In this document: one piece after another, positions 51,865 to 60,888 of the stretch
Layout of the letters: every line of letters starts with the position of its first letter
How positions within the stretch are numbered: position 1 is the first letter of the stretch
NCBI RefSeq assembly: GCF_025909975.1
Contig: NZ_JAPCIO010000002.1
Location: 62,001-126,000 of the forward strand
From: Flavobacterium lacisediminis
GTDB lineage: Bacteria > Bacteroidota > Bacteroidia > Flavobacteriales > Flavobacteriaceae
DNA: 64,000 nt
Reading direction: 5' to 3'
Position numbers and translations under genes: made by a program
Notes under the pieces: generated by a model
The model's database searches: none
What the model saw: only the letters and a program-made list of their open reading frames with translations
Told to the model about the DNA's origin: nothing

Positions 51865-52218
51865 ATGGGTACATTTGTAATCGCACAACGATTAAGTGGA
51901 GTTTATAAATATGAGTTTGTTTCCAGAAAAGGGAAGACTATTTTTACAAGCAACGATTTTGAATTGCGTTTTGAATGTGAAGAAGAGATAGAAAAACTTA
52001 AATGTTCTTTAGAACGTTGTGTTTTTATGCGTTTTAAATCGTCTAGCGGAAAGTTTTTCTTCCGATTGATATTGGATGAGCATGAGGTGGCAGTAAGTAG
52101 AAGGTATACTACACAATTGTTGCTTCAAAAAGGGATTGATGAAATTATCAAGTATGCAGATAAAGCGGAGTTTTTAGACTTTTCTTCTGCTGAAGATATA
52201 TTTGGACCATCAGAATAA
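51865..52218 (+). CDS. YegP/DUF1508-like small protein
   Basis: A 117-residue cytoplasmic protein. GTFVIAQRLSGVYKYEFVSRKGKTIFTS resembles one half of the DUF1508 (YegP) repeat, in which Phe/Lys-rich strands recur (a second, more divergent copy is SGKFFFRLILDEHEVAVSRR). YegP-type proteins are small, stress-linked and of unknown function. It is a single-gene unit between the tRNA terminator and a bidirectional terminator. Confidence 0.65.
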   Translation: MGTFVIAQRLSGVYKYEFVSRKGKTIFTSNDFELRFECEEEIEKLKCSLERCVFMRFKSSSGKFFFRLILDEHEVAVSRRYTTQLLLQKGIDEIIKYADKAEFLDFSSAEDIFGPSE

Positions 52219-52220
52219 AA

Positions 52221-52246
52221 AAAAGCCTCGCATTGCGAGGCTTTTA
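52221..52246. terminator. Bidirectional terminator
   Basis: AAAAGCCTCGC/GCGAGGCTTTT with loop ATT, between convergent genes. Confidence 0.9.
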
Positions 52247-52265
52247 AATATAAAATAATTAAAAA

Positions 52266-52493
52266 TTATTTTTTTACTTCTTCTTTAACTGCTTCAACAG
52301 CTTCAGTAGCAGCTCCTTCAACTTTAGCAGCAGCAGAATCAGCAACTACAGCAGTAGAGTCAGCAACAGCTTCAACAGTTTCAGTTACTTCAGTAGCAGT
52401 AGAATCAACTACAGTTTCTGCCTCAGCAGCAGCTTCTTTACAAGAAACGAACATAGCAGCAACAACTGCTAAACTTAATACAACTTTTTTCAT
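52266..52493 (-). CDS. Ala/Glu/Val-rich small lipoprotein
   Basis: A 75-residue lipoprotein: leader KKVVLSLAVVAAMFVSC with the Cys at about 18. The mature part is low-complexity, made of short repeats of the type VVDSTATEVTETVEAVADST and AVEAVKEEVKK, acidic with a basic end. It closely resembles the gene at 52612-52818 in leader and repeat units, so the two are tandem duplicates. Unknown function; a lipid-anchored periplasmic spacer or coiled helix is plausible. Confidence 0.75.
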   Translation of the reverse strand: MKKVVLSLAVVAAMFVSCKEAAAEAETVVDSTATEVTETVEAVADSTAVVADSAAAKVEGAATEAVEAVKEEVKK

Positions 52494-52562
52494 TTTGTTT
52501 TAATTATAAAAGGTTAAAATTTTTTTGAATAGAATTTCACTATCCTGTATTTTTTTATATTT

Positions 52563-52588
52563 AAAAAAAAGCCCCACATTGTGGAGCT
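52563..52588 (-). terminator. Terminator of the second Ala-rich lipoprotein gene
   Basis: AGCTCCAC/GTGGGGCT (one G-U pair) with loop ATT and a minus-strand T8, after the 52612-52818 gene. Confidence 0.85.
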
Positions 52589-52611
52589 TGATTTTTTCTG
52601 TCAGCAATAAA

Positions 52612-52818
52612 TTACTTAGCAGGTGCAGCTTCAGCAGCAGGTGCAGCAGTAGCAGCAGAATCAGCAACTACAGCAGTAGAATCAGCTACAGGAGCTTCTT
52701 CAACAGCAGGAGTTTCAACTACAGTTGAGTCAACAGCTGGAGTTTCTTCAGCAGCATTTTCTTTACATGATACGAACATAGCAGCAACAATTGCTAAACT
52801 TAAAACAACTTTTTTCAT
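52612..52818 (-). CDS. Ala-rich small lipoprotein (paralogue)
   Basis: A 68-residue lipoprotein with leader KKVVLSLAIVAAMFVSC identical in all but one position to that of the 52266 gene. The mature part is a Pro/Ala/Val/Glu-rich repeat (TPAVDSTVVETPAVEEA and VADSTAVVADSAAT). TATCTTTG on this strand at 52855 is its promoter. Tandem duplicate; function unknown. Confidence 0.75.
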   Translation of the reverse strand: MKKVVLSLAIVAAMFVSCKENAAEETPAVDSTVVETPAVEEAPVADSTAVVADSAATAAPAAEAAPAK

Positions 52819-52854
52819 CTTACTAAATTATAAAGGTTAATTATTAATTCGGAG

Positions 52855-52862
52855 CAAAGATA
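52855..52862 (-). promoter_or_regulatory. Promoter -7 element of the Ala-rich lipoprotein gene
   Basis: Minus-strand TATCTTTG, exact TAnnTTTG match, 37 bases before ATG 52818. Confidence 0.65.
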
Positions 52863-52981
52863 TAAATTTTTTAACATGTCAAAATATTTTTAGACATTTT
52901 TTTTCATTTTTTTTCTTTGTATTCCGAAATGCTTTATTTCAAATGGCGTGCCAAACTTTTTATTTTTATGAATATTTGTAA

Positions 52982-55135
52982 TTATTTGGCTTTTTGAGAC
53001 TTAGGATATACTATCGTCATCTCCTCTATAAGATTTTTCGCACCTGCAAATTTATCAATCACAAATAGAATATAACGAGCATCAACCATGATGTTTCTAC
53101 AGATTTCTGGACTATAATAAATGTCGCTCATGGTACCTTCCCAAACTCTATCAAAGTTCAATCCGATAAGGTTTCCTTTTGCATCTAAAGCCGGACTTCC
53201 AGAGTTTCCTCCTGTAGTATGATTTGTTGCAATAAACGCTAATGGCATTTTTCCATTTTTATCGGCATATCTTCCGTAATCTTTTGCATTATACAAATCG
53301 ATTAATTTTTTTGGAACGTCAAATTCGTAATCACCAGGGATATATTTTTCGATTACTCCATCTAAATAACTCACAGGTTCGTAAATTACAGCATCGCTTG
53401 GTTTGTAGCCTTTTACTTTTCCATAAGTTACACGTAATGTACTATTCGCATCAGGGAAAATTCTATCATTAGGGAAGAATTCCATAATGCCTTTCATGTA
53501 GGTTCTTTGTAATGCAATGTTTTTCAAGTTAATTTCATCAAACTTAGGAGCTACATTTTTTTGGTAACTATCTGCAATCGATTTTACCAATTGATATCCT
53601 TTGTCTTGATTTAATTTTTCTAAAACCGATTTAGCATCTCCATTTAATAATTCTTTCAAACCATTAAAGCTAGTTAATTTTGAAGAACCAAAAACACTAG
53701 CTGTCAAGGCAGAAGCATTAACATTGTTTAAACTTTCTGGTAAAAATTGTTTTGGCGATTTTGTAGCGTATAAATTGATTAATTGTTCAAAAACTTTCTC
53801 ATCAACTTGCGCGCTGTAATCTTTGTACAAGCCTTCAAAGCTTGCAATTAAATTGTTTTTACGATCATTAAAGGATTGTTCGCCTTTTGTTTTATACACT
53901 TGTTCTAATTGGTATAAACGGTATCCAAATGATAAAATTTCTGTATTACGTAAAATAACTTCTGTAAAATAATCTCTTGCAATAGCATATTCTCTAATTT
54001 CTGAGTAATTTTTCTCGAAATCAGCTAAAATAGTTCCGTATTCTGCTTGCTTTCCAGCTTTGTTAACTCTTTCTTGAAATTTCTTTTCAAACTCTTTTTT
54101 AGCTGCAACAGCATTTGATTTTTTTAAACCTTTAGTTTCCCCAATCCATTTTTTCCAAGCATTAGCAATCGAAGCATATTTTGAAGCATATTGAATTTTA
54201 ATCGCATTGTCTTTTCTCATGAAACCATCTTGCATTTTTAAAGCCGCATCACGAATTTCAACTTTGGCAGGATTCAAATCATTTACAATTTGTTCCACAG
54301 CGAATGATGGCAAATATTCTTGTGTTCTTCCAGGATAACCCATTACCATTGTAAAATCGTTTTCCTGAATTCCTTTTGCTGAAACTGGGAAAAAGTGTTT
54401 TGGAGTGTAAGGAACGTTGTCTTTTGAATAGTCAGCAGGACGATTGTTTTTATCAGCATAAATTCTGAATAATGAAAAATCTCCTGTGTGACGAGGCCAA
54501 ACCCAGTTATCAGTATCCGAACCAAATTTCCCAATTGAACTTGGTGGCGCACCAACTAAACGAACATCTTTAAAGGTTTCAGTGACGAATAATAAGTATT
54601 GATTTCCATCGTAAAAAGCACGAATCATTGTTTCTTGCCAAGCTTCTCTGGCATAGCTTTTATTTAAAGCCGCAATATTTTGTTGGATTTTCTTTTGTTT
54701 ATCGCTTTCCGAAGGAAGATTTAAAACACCTTCAAAAATTTTAGTGGTTACATCTTCAATTTTAATAATGAAGGTTACCGTTAAATCTTTGTTTGGCAAT
54801 TCTTCTTCCATTTTATAAGCCCAAAAACCATTCGTTAAATAATCATTTTCTACCGTAGAATGACTTTGAATATTGTCGTAACCACAGTGATGATTGGTTA
54901 ATAAAAGTCCTTTTGGCGAAATCATTTCCGCTGTACAACCGCCATCAAAATGAGGAACGGCATCTTTTAAGCTGGAATTATTTACCGAATAAATATCATC
55001 GGCGCTAATTTTCATCCCCAAAGCTTTCATTTCTTTTTCGTTGGTTCCTTTTAATAACGAAGGAATCCACATGCCTCCTTGTTGCGCTTGAACTTGGATA
55101 ACAAATAAAACAAGTAGTAATTTTAAAAATTTCAT
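52982..55135 (-). CDS. S46 family dipeptidyl peptidase, DPP11-like
   Basis: A 717-residue exported serine exopeptidase (signal peptide ending VQAQ). The triad is H83 (LTNHHCGYD), D219 (WPRHTGDFS) and S645 (TTGGNSGSP). The residue 18 after the Ser, which decides P1 preference in S46 enzymes, is Arg663 in LNFDRVWEG; DPP11 (Asp/Glu-specific) has Arg there and DPP7 has Gly, so an acidic preference is predicted. It acts in the periplasm on dipeptides from protein breakdown and supports asaccharolytic growth. It starts 10 bases before the GNAT gene stop and is probably co-transcribed with it. Confidence 0.93.
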   Translation of the reverse strand: MKFLKLLLVLFVIQVQAQQGGMWIPSLLKGTNEKEMKALGMKISADDIYSVNNSSLKDAVPHFDGGCTAEMISPKGLLLTNHHCGYDNIQSHSTVENDYLTNGFWAYKMEEELPNKDLTVTFIIKIEDVTTKIFEGVLNLPSESDKQKKIQQNIAALNKSYAREAWQETMIRAFYDGNQYLLFVTETFKDVRLVGAPPSSIGKFGSDTDNWVWPRHTGDFSLFRIYADKNNRPADYSKDNVPYTPKHFFPVSAKGIQENDFTMVMGYPGRTQEYLPSFAVEQIVNDLNPAKVEIRDAALKMQDGFMRKDNAIKIQYASKYASIANAWKKWIGETKGLKKSNAVAAKKEFEKKFQERVNKAGKQAEYGTILADFEKNYSEIREYAIARDYFTEVILRNTEILSFGYRLYQLEQVYKTKGEQSFNDRKNNLIASFEGLYKDYSAQVDEKVFEQLINLYATKSPKQFLPESLNNVNASALTASVFGSSKLTSFNGLKELLNGDAKSVLEKLNQDKGYQLVKSIADSYQKNVAPKFDEINLKNIALQRTYMKGIMEFFPNDRIFPDANSTLRVTYGKVKGYKPSDAVIYEPVSYLDGVIEKYIPGDYEFDVPKKLIDLYNAKDYGRYADKNGKMPLAFIATNHTTGGNSGSPALDAKGNLIGLNFDRVWEGTMSDIYYSPEICRNIMVDARYILFVIDKFAGAKNLIEEMTIVYPKSQKAK

Positions 55136-55145
55136 AAGAATAATT

Positions 55146-55595
55146 TTATTTAGTGACTTTGTACTTCATTAATTTTCGATTGTGAAGTTCAAAATCGTGT
55201 GCAAGATACAATTTTTGTGCGTTTTCGTTATGCGGTTCGACTTCTAAATACAGTAATTTTAACGATAATTTAGGAACTTCTGCTTGAATAAACTGAATAG
55301 CTTCTTTTCCAATTCCTTTTCCACGAGCGGTTTCTTTGATGAATAATTCGTCTACAAAAGCAATTTTTCCACCATATTCGAAACTGAAAATAAAAGTGAG
55401 AATGATATAACCTACAATTTCATTTTCGGAATAAATCATCCAAGATTTTCCAAGATGTTCATTCGAAATAAATTCCCGAAACAAATTTTTAGTTACTTCA
55501 ACATCCATTGGATAACTATCAATTGCATAAAAATCCTGCATCATTTGAGTGATGGTTGAAATGTCTGCGATTTCTAATGGTTTGAAGGTTGTCAT
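55146..55595 (-). CDS. GNAT family N-acetyltransferase
   Basis: A 149-residue GNAT-fold acetyltransferase. The acetyl-CoA loop is FIKETARGKGIGKEAIQF (the Q/R-x-x-G-x-G/A motif), preceded by strands SWMIYSENEIVGYIILTF and followed by LYLEVEPHNENAQKLYLAHDFE. Substrate unknown. It overlaps kdtA by one base and precedes the DPP11-like gene by 10 bases, giving the order kdtA-GNAT-DPP11. Confidence 0.9.
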   Translation of the reverse strand: MTTFKPLEIADISTITQMMQDFYAIDSYPMDVEVTKNLFREFISNEHLGKSWMIYSENEIVGYIILTFIFSFEYGGKIAFVDELFIKETARGKGIGKEAIQFIQAEVPKLSLKLLYLEVEPHNENAQKLYLAHDFELHNRKLMKYKVTK

Positions 55596-56827
55596 TAGTT
55601 CAAAATATGATTCATAATGGTTTGAGTTGCTCCTTTATTCATTTGAACAAATGTGCTGCAAATGTGCCCTTTTTCTAATCGTTCGTCTTCGTTGTGAAGT
55701 AATAAATCAAAAGCTTCATTTAATTGGGTTTGATTTTGAATCGAAATACAACCTTCCATATTTACTAATGCTGTAGCTTCAGCAAAATGCGAGTAATTTG
55801 GACCAATCACAACCGGAACTCCAAAAGTTGCTGGTTCTAAAATATTATGAACACCTGGATTTCCAAATCCGCCACCAACGTAAGCAATATCTGCATACGA
55901 ATAGATTTTGGTTAAAATTCCGATGGTATCGATGAGAAAAACGTTAGAATTCGATAGATCAACATTATCTTTTTCAGAAAACAAAATCGTTTTTTTAGAA
56001 ATAGTATTTTTCAATTCCTGAATTTGTTCCGATTTGATATTATGTGGCGCAATAATAAATTTCACGTCATCCGAACTCTGATTGATGTAATTCACCAATA
56101 AACTTTCGTCTTTAGGCCACGAACTTCCAATGACGATTGTGGTTTTGTTGTCTTTGAATTGTTCGATGAAATCCAATGAATTATCTCGTTCTAAAATGGA
56201 AACCACTCGGTCAAAACGTGTATCGCCAGAAACTTTTACGTTATTGAATCTAATACTTTGTAGAAGGTTTCTTGAGCTTTCATTCTGAACAAAAAAGTAA
56301 TCAAATGTTTTTAAGGCGTTTCTATAAAATCCACCATACCATTTAAAAAATGCTTGATTTTCTCGTAAAATTCCAGAAATTAGATAAGTCTTTATTTGTT
56401 GTTTCTTAAGTTTGTTTAAATAGTTTGGCCAATATTCATATTTGATAAAAAATGCCATTTCTGGATGAACTAATTCAACAAATTGTTTTGCATTCGAAAT
56501 CGTATCTAAAGGCAAATAAACTGTAACATCAGCAATTGCATTGTTTTTTCTGACTTCATAACCCGAAGGTGAAAAAAACGTAACCACAATTTTATGTGTT
56601 GGAAATTGTTCTTTTATTGCTTCAATCACAGGTAAGCCTTGCTCATATTCGCCCAAGGAAGCCGCATGAAACCAAATCGTTTTATCCGAAGTTTGAATTT
56701 TATTAGCTAAAGTTTGAAAGACCGATTTTCGTCCATCAACAAAAAGTTTCATTTTTGGACTAAAAAGCGCAATTATTTTTAGCAATTGTGAAGCTAGAAT
56801 TACAATTAAATTATATATTTGATTCAT
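55595..56827 (-). CDS. waaA: 3-deoxy-D-manno-octulosonic acid (Kdo) transferase
   Basis: A 410-residue membrane-associated glycosyltransferase (KdtA) that puts Kdo on lipid A precursor. The N-terminal hydrophobic segment (residues 5-22) anchors it to the inner membrane. The catalytic Glu is E60 in HAASLGEYEQG; the C-terminal nucleotide-sugar fold has GGGFGNPGVHNILEPATFGVP. Length is typical. It is the first gene of a minus-strand operon with GNAT and DPP11. Confidence 0.93.
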   Translation of the reverse strand: MNQIYNLIVILASQLLKIIALFSPKMKLFVDGRKSVFQTLANKIQTSDKTIWFHAASLGEYEQGLPVIEAIKEQFPTHKIVVTFFSPSGYEVRKNNAIADVTVYLPLDTISNAKQFVELVHPEMAFFIKYEYWPNYLNKLKKQQIKTYLISGILRENQAFFKWYGGFYRNALKTFDYFFVQNESSRNLLQSIRFNNVKVSGDTRFDRVVSILERDNSLDFIEQFKDNKTTIVIGSSWPKDESLLVNYINQSSDDVKFIIAPHNIKSEQIQELKNTISKKTILFSEKDNVDLSNSNVFLIDTIGILTKIYSYADIAYVGGGFGNPGVHNILEPATFGVPVVIGPNYSHFAEATALVNMEGCISIQNQTQLNEAFDLLLHNEDERLEKGHICSTFVQMNKGATQTIMNHILN

Positions 56828-56878
56828 GCCTATATTTAAGGTTATAAAAGTACAATTGTTTCATCAAATAAAAAAAAT

Positions 56879-57070
56879 ATGAAATTGATTTCGATGCGAA
56901 TGGGAATTTTTGTGAGTGTATTTTTTATTGTAAATCTAGCGATAAAAAAATATTTGTTTGAAGAACAGATAGATAACAAAGCTATAATTTCGACTTTAGT
57001 AGGAACATTAATAGTTGGATTAGTCTATTATTTTTTAAACAGAAAAAAAACTACATCAAAAGATAATTAG
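56879..57070 (+). CDS. Small two-helix membrane protein, unknown function
   Basis: A 63-residue protein with two membrane helices at about 5-22 and 36-53 and a basic C-terminus (RKKTTSKDN). Start ATG 56879 follows a poly-A stretch; no clear promoter. It lies 28 bases ahead of the DegT-type gene, whose promoter TAATTTTG overlaps its last codon, so the two are separate units. Unknown function. Confidence 0.6.
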   Translation: MKLISMRMGIFVSVFFIVNLAIKKYLFEEQIDNKAIISTLVGTLIVGLVYYFLNRKKTTSKDN

Positions 57071-57078
57071 TAATTTTG
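57071..57078 (+). promoter_or_regulatory. Promoter -7 element of the DegT-type gene
   Basis: TAATTTTG, exact TAnnTTTG match, 19 bases before ATG 57098. Confidence 0.6.
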
Positions 57079-57097
57079 TAAACAGAAAATTTCAATC

Positions 57098-58225
57098 ATG
57101 AGAAAATTACAAATGGTTGACTTAAAAAGTCAATACGAAAAAATAAAAGAAGAAGTAAATGCTTCTATTCAAGAGGTTTTAGATACGAATACATACATCA
57201 ACGGACCTTTGGTTCACCAATTTCAGGCCGATTTAGAAAAATATTTGGGAGTTAAACACGTAATTCCATGTGCTAACGGAACTGATGCGTTGCAAATTGC
57301 TATGATGGGATTGGATTTGAAACCTGGTGATGAAGTAATTACTGCTGATTTTACTTTCGCAGCTACAGTGGAAGTAATTGCATTATTACAATTGACTCCA
57401 GTTTTAGTAGATGTTGATATGAACAATATGAACATTTCGCTTGACGGAATTCGTAAAGCAATTACACCAAAAACTAAAGCAATTGTTCCAGTTCATTTAT
57501 TCGGTCGCGCTGCTAATATGGATGCGATTATGGAAATTGCTCGCGAACATAATTTATATGTTATTGAAGATAATGCTCAAGCAATTGGTGCTGATTACAC
57601 TTCAAAAGATGGTTCTAAAAAGAAAGTTGGGACTATTGGACATGTGGCTGCAACATCGTTTTTCCCGTCTAAAAACTTAGGTTGTTATGGCGATGGTGGA
57701 GCAATTTTTACTAATGATGACGCTTTAGCACACAAAATCAGAGGAATCGTGAATCACGGAATGTATGAAAGATATCATCATGATGTAGTAGGTGTAAATT
57801 CTCGTTTAGATAGTATACAAGCTGGAGTTTTGAAAGCGAAATTACCACATTTAGATACTTATAACAAAGCACGTCAAGATGCTGCAAGAAAATATAGTTT
57901 GGCTTTAGGTGTGAATCCAAATATTTGGGCGCCAACAATTTGTGAATCTTGTGATTGTCATGTATTTCATCAATATGTAATCCGTATTTTAAACGGAAAA
58001 CGTGATGGATTATTAGAACATTTACAAGCTAAAGGAATTCCTTGTGCGATTTATTATCCAATTCCATTACACAGTCAGAAAGCGTATGCAGATGCTCGTT
58101 ATAACGAAGCTGATTTTCCAGTTACTAATCAATTGGTAAAAGAAGTAATCGCTTTACCAATGCACACGGAGTTAGATGACGAACAAATTAAATTTATTAC
58201 AGATTTGGTTTTAGAATTTGTTTAA
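57098..58225 (+). CDS. DegT/DnrJ/EryC1/StrS family sugar aminotransferase
   Basis: A 375-residue PLP enzyme of the sugar-aminotransferase type, making amino-sugars for polysaccharides. The PLP lysine is K192 in SFFPSKNLGCYGDGG; N60-G61-T62-D63 and the EDNAQAIGADY block are also family features. The full length matches the WecE/ArnB-like class. It precedes galE, so the pair is likely to serve surface polysaccharide synthesis. The exact nucleotide-sugar substrate cannot be read from sequence. Confidence 0.93.
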   Translation: MRKLQMVDLKSQYEKIKEEVNASIQEVLDTNTYINGPLVHQFQADLEKYLGVKHVIPCANGTDALQIAMMGLDLKPGDEVITADFTFAATVEVIALLQLTPVLVDVDMNNMNISLDGIRKAITPKTKAIVPVHLFGRAANMDAIMEIAREHNLYVIEDNAQAIGADYTSKDGSKKKVGTIGHVAATSFFPSKNLGCYGDGGAIFTNDDALAHKIRGIVNHGMYERYHHDVVGVNSRLDSIQAGVLKAKLPHLDTYNKARQDAARKYSLALGVNPNIWAPTICESCDCHVFHQYVIRILNGKRDGLLEHLQAKGIPCAIYYPIPLHSQKAYADARYNEADFPVTNQLVKEVIALPMHTELDDEQIKFITDLVLEFV

Positions 58226-58232
58226 TTCATAT

Positions 58233-58262
58233 TTGAGAGACGCGATTTATCGCGTCTCTCAA
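58233..58262 (+). terminator. Terminator between the aminotransferase and galE
   Basis: A perfect 14-bp stem TTGAGAGACGCGAT and its complement with loop TT, 8 bases after the stop; T-run is weak (TTTAAT). Confidence 0.8.
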
Positions 58263-58276
58263 TTTAATAAAAAAGA

Positions 58277-59293
58277 ATGAAAATACTGGTTACAGGCGGT
58301 TTAGGATTTATAGGTTCTCACACGGTTGTTGAATTACAAAATGAAGGTTTTGAAGTGATTGCTATTGATAATCTTTCTAATTCATCTATTGATGTTTTGG
58401 ACGGAATTGAGCGAATTACAGGAAAAAAACCTTTGTTTGAAAACATCGATTTGCGAGATAAATCGGCTGTTCAAAGTTTTTTTTCTAAAAATCAAGATAT
58501 TTCAGGTGTTATTCATTTTGCTGCTTCAAAAGCAGTAGGAGAAAGTGTTGAAAATCCGCTGTTGTATTACGAAAACAACATCAATTCTTTAGTTTATTTA
58601 CTTCAAGAATTACAGAAAAAACCTGAAGCTCATTTTATTTTCAGTTCATCTTGTACGGTTTACGGTCAAGCTGAAAAAATGCCAATTACTGAAAATGCGC
58701 ATATTCAATCTGCGATGTCACCTTACGGAAACACAAAGCAAATAGGTGAAGAAATTATTACAGATGTTGCTAAAGTAACCAATATCAATTCTATTTTATT
58801 GCGCTATTTTAATCCTATTGGAGCGCATCCTTCAGCTGAAATTGGCGAATTACCATTAGGTGTTCCTCAAAATTTAGTACCGTTTATTACACAAACTGCA
58901 TTTGGAATTCGTGAAAAACTATCGGTTTTTGGTAGTGATTATCCTACACCAGATGGAACTGCTATTCGCGATTACATTCACGTAGTAGATTTAGCAAAAG
59001 CGCATGTAATTGCTTTGCAACGTTTGTTGAATAAACAAAACTTAGAAAAAGTAGAGACGTTTAATTTAGGAACAGGAACAGGAAGTTCAGTTTTAGAAGT
59101 AATTACTGCATTTGAAAAAGTTTCCAATCAAAAATTAAATTATCAAATTGTTGATAGAAGAGAAGGTGATATAGTTGAAGCCTTTGCAAACACAGACAAA
59201 GCAAATACTGTTCTAGGTTGGAAAGCACAATCTACTTTAGAGGAAGCTTTAACAAGTGCTTGGAAATGGGAGCAGAAAATCAGGAATAAATAA
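58277..59293 (+). CDS. galE: UDP-glucose 4-epimerase
   Basis: A 338-residue short-chain dehydrogenase-type epimerase interconverting UDP-glucose and UDP-galactose. NAD-binding GGLGFIGSHT (residues 7-16), catalytic S124 (FSSSCTVYG), Y150-x3-K154 (SPYGNTK) and the GIREKLSVFGSDYPTPDGTA substrate loop are all present. It lies 14 bases after a hairpin that follows the aminotransferase. Confidence 0.95.
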   Translation: MKILVTGGLGFIGSHTVVELQNEGFEVIAIDNLSNSSIDVLDGIERITGKKPLFENIDLRDKSAVQSFFSKNQDISGVIHFAASKAVGESVENPLLYYENNINSLVYLLQELQKKPEAHFIFSSSCTVYGQAEKMPITENAHIQSAMSPYGNTKQIGEEIITDVAKVTNINSILLRYFNPIGAHPSAEIGELPLGVPQNLVPFITQTAFGIREKLSVFGSDYPTPDGTAIRDYIHVVDLAKAHVIALQRLLNKQNLEKVETFNLGTGTGSSVLEVITAFEKVSNQKLNYQIVDRREGDIVEAFANTDKANTVLGWKAQSTLEEALTSAWKWEQKIRNK

Positions 59294-59300
59294 ACATAAG

Positions 59301-59321
59301 TTAAAAAATCTAATTTTTTAA
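59301..59321 (+). terminator. AT-rich hairpin after galE
   Basis: TTAAAAAAT/ATTTTTTAA with loop CTA, 8 bases after the stop. AT-only, so weak. Confidence 0.4.
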
Positions 59322-59382
59322 TATTTAAGAAAACCAATCTTTTATTCTTTTCGTAACTGCAAGTAATTAAAACTTACAGATC

Positions 59383-60846
59383 ATGAAAAAGACATTACTT
59401 TTAGTTTCAAGTTTCTTATTTACTTTAAACGTATTTTCTCAAGTAGGAATAGGTACAACGAATGTTCAAAACGGAGTTGAATTGCAAATAGAAAGCAATT
59501 CAAAAGGATTATTAATTCCAAGAGTTGCTCTTACGGCTACCAATGTTGTGGCGCCAGTTGGACCAGCACCTATTGCAACAGGAGTTCTAATTTTCAATAC
59601 GGCAACTGCTGGAGCTGGAATAACTGCAGTTTCTCCCGGATTCTATTATTGGTCAGGAATAGAATGGGTTGCTTTGAAATCTAGTCCATTAGCAGCAAGC
59701 CAAGATTGGTCTTTAACAGGAAATGCGGGTACCAATCCAAGTACTAATTTTTTAGGAACTACCGACAATCAAAATTTCCAAATTAGAACAAACAATACCA
59801 ATCGAGTTACGGTTGAAAATGACGGTCAAGTTATTTTAGGAACAAATACGACTCCAATTGCTAATACGTTAACAACCATTAATGCAGGCGCAGGACAAAT
59901 AGGTCTTTTTGTAAATAGCAATAATTCACAACGAACTATTAGAGCTTTAAATGCTACAAATACACAATTTGTAATTGATGGTGGAAACCTAGATGCTAAT
60001 GGAGGTAGAGGTGTAATTGGAATTAGTGCCAATTTAGCAGCAAACGCAACTTCAACCGTTATGGGAGTTTTAGGAGTTGGAGGAAGAACAACCTTTACAG
60101 AATTACCAGGTGAATCGGTAGGAGTTTCTGGTCAAGGAACTACGGGTTTACATATTAGAGGTGTAGGGAAAGGTGCTGGAGTAGATTATTTTTCAGCTTA
60201 TTTTGAATATGATCAAGATGATAATTTAAGTACAAGTAACGGACCATTTGCTAGAATTGCAGGTAAAGATGTAAATTATTTCACCGGTTCTGCTGCGAGA
60301 AGAGATGTAACTTATGGAGGTTATTTTGATGCGAATACTTCTACTACTGATTATGTTTTTGTTGGTGCTAGAAATGATAACACGTCTTATAAAGTTTTAG
60401 GTGGCGGCTCTTTATCGACTATGGTTGTCGACAAGCAAGGAAACAATCGAATTCTTCATGCAACGGAAACACCAGAGATTTTATTTGAAGATTTTGGAAC
60501 AGGAAAATTAGTTAATGGTGAAGCTTACATCAAAATTGATGAGTTAATGAGCGATCATATTTTTGTTGATGATAAACACCCAATGAAAGTTTTTATTCAA
60601 TTAGAAGGCGATTGCAAAGGAGTTTACGTTACTGAAAAAACAAAAAATGGTTTTAAAGTAAAAGAATTACAAAACGGAAAATCGAATGTTTCTTTTTCTT
60701 GGAATATGGTAGCCAATAGAGCAGATGTACTTGAAAAAGATGGAACAATAGCTTCAAAACATGTTGACGTGAGGTTCCCGATTGGACCTAAAAAAATAAA
60801 TCAGGAAAAATCGGTTGAAAAGAAATACGAAACAGAAATGAAGTAA
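59383..60846 (+). CDS. Secreted surface protein, unknown function
   Basis: A 487-residue exported protein: signal peptide 1-20 (NVFSQ), then VGIGTTNVQNGVELQIESNS and GVLIFNTATAGAGI, the tail-spike-like N-terminal pattern frequent in flavobacterial cell-surface proteins. The middle has repeated G-V-G turns (VMGVLGVGGR, GESVGVSGQG). From about residue 390 a conserved C-terminal region follows (YIKIDELMSDHIF, then VFIQLEGDCKGVYVTEKTKN and GFKVKELQNGKSNVSFSW), known to me from large bacterial surface and fibre proteins. No T9SS sorting signal is obvious. Confidence 0.75.
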   Translation: MKKTLLLVSSFLFTLNVFSQVGIGTTNVQNGVELQIESNSKGLLIPRVALTATNVVAPVGPAPIATGVLIFNTATAGAGITAVSPGFYYWSGIEWVALKSSPLAASQDWSLTGNAGTNPSTNFLGTTDNQNFQIRTNNTNRVTVENDGQVILGTNTTPIANTLTTINAGAGQIGLFVNSNNSQRTIRALNATNTQFVIDGGNLDANGGRGVIGISANLAANATSTVMGVLGVGGRTTFTELPGESVGVSGQGTTGLHIRGVGKGAGVDYFSAYFEYDQDDNLSTSNGPFARIAGKDVNYFTGSAARRDVTYGGYFDANTSTTDYVFVGARNDNTSYKVLGGGSLSTMVVDKQGNNRILHATETPEILFEDFGTGKLVNGEAYIKIDELMSDHIFVDDKHPMKVFIQLEGDCKGVYVTEKTKNGFKVKELQNGKSNVSFSWNMVANRADVLEKDGTIASKHVDVRFPIGPKKINQEKSVEKKYETEMK

Positions 60847-60851
60847 AAAAG

Positions 60852-60885
60852 AAAATCCCAAGTAGAACGAAATACTTGGGATTTT
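60852..60885. terminator. Bidirectional terminator
   Basis: AAAATCCCAAGTA/TACTTGGGATTTT with an 8-base loop, between convergent genes. Confidence 0.9.
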
Positions 60886-60888
60886 TTA

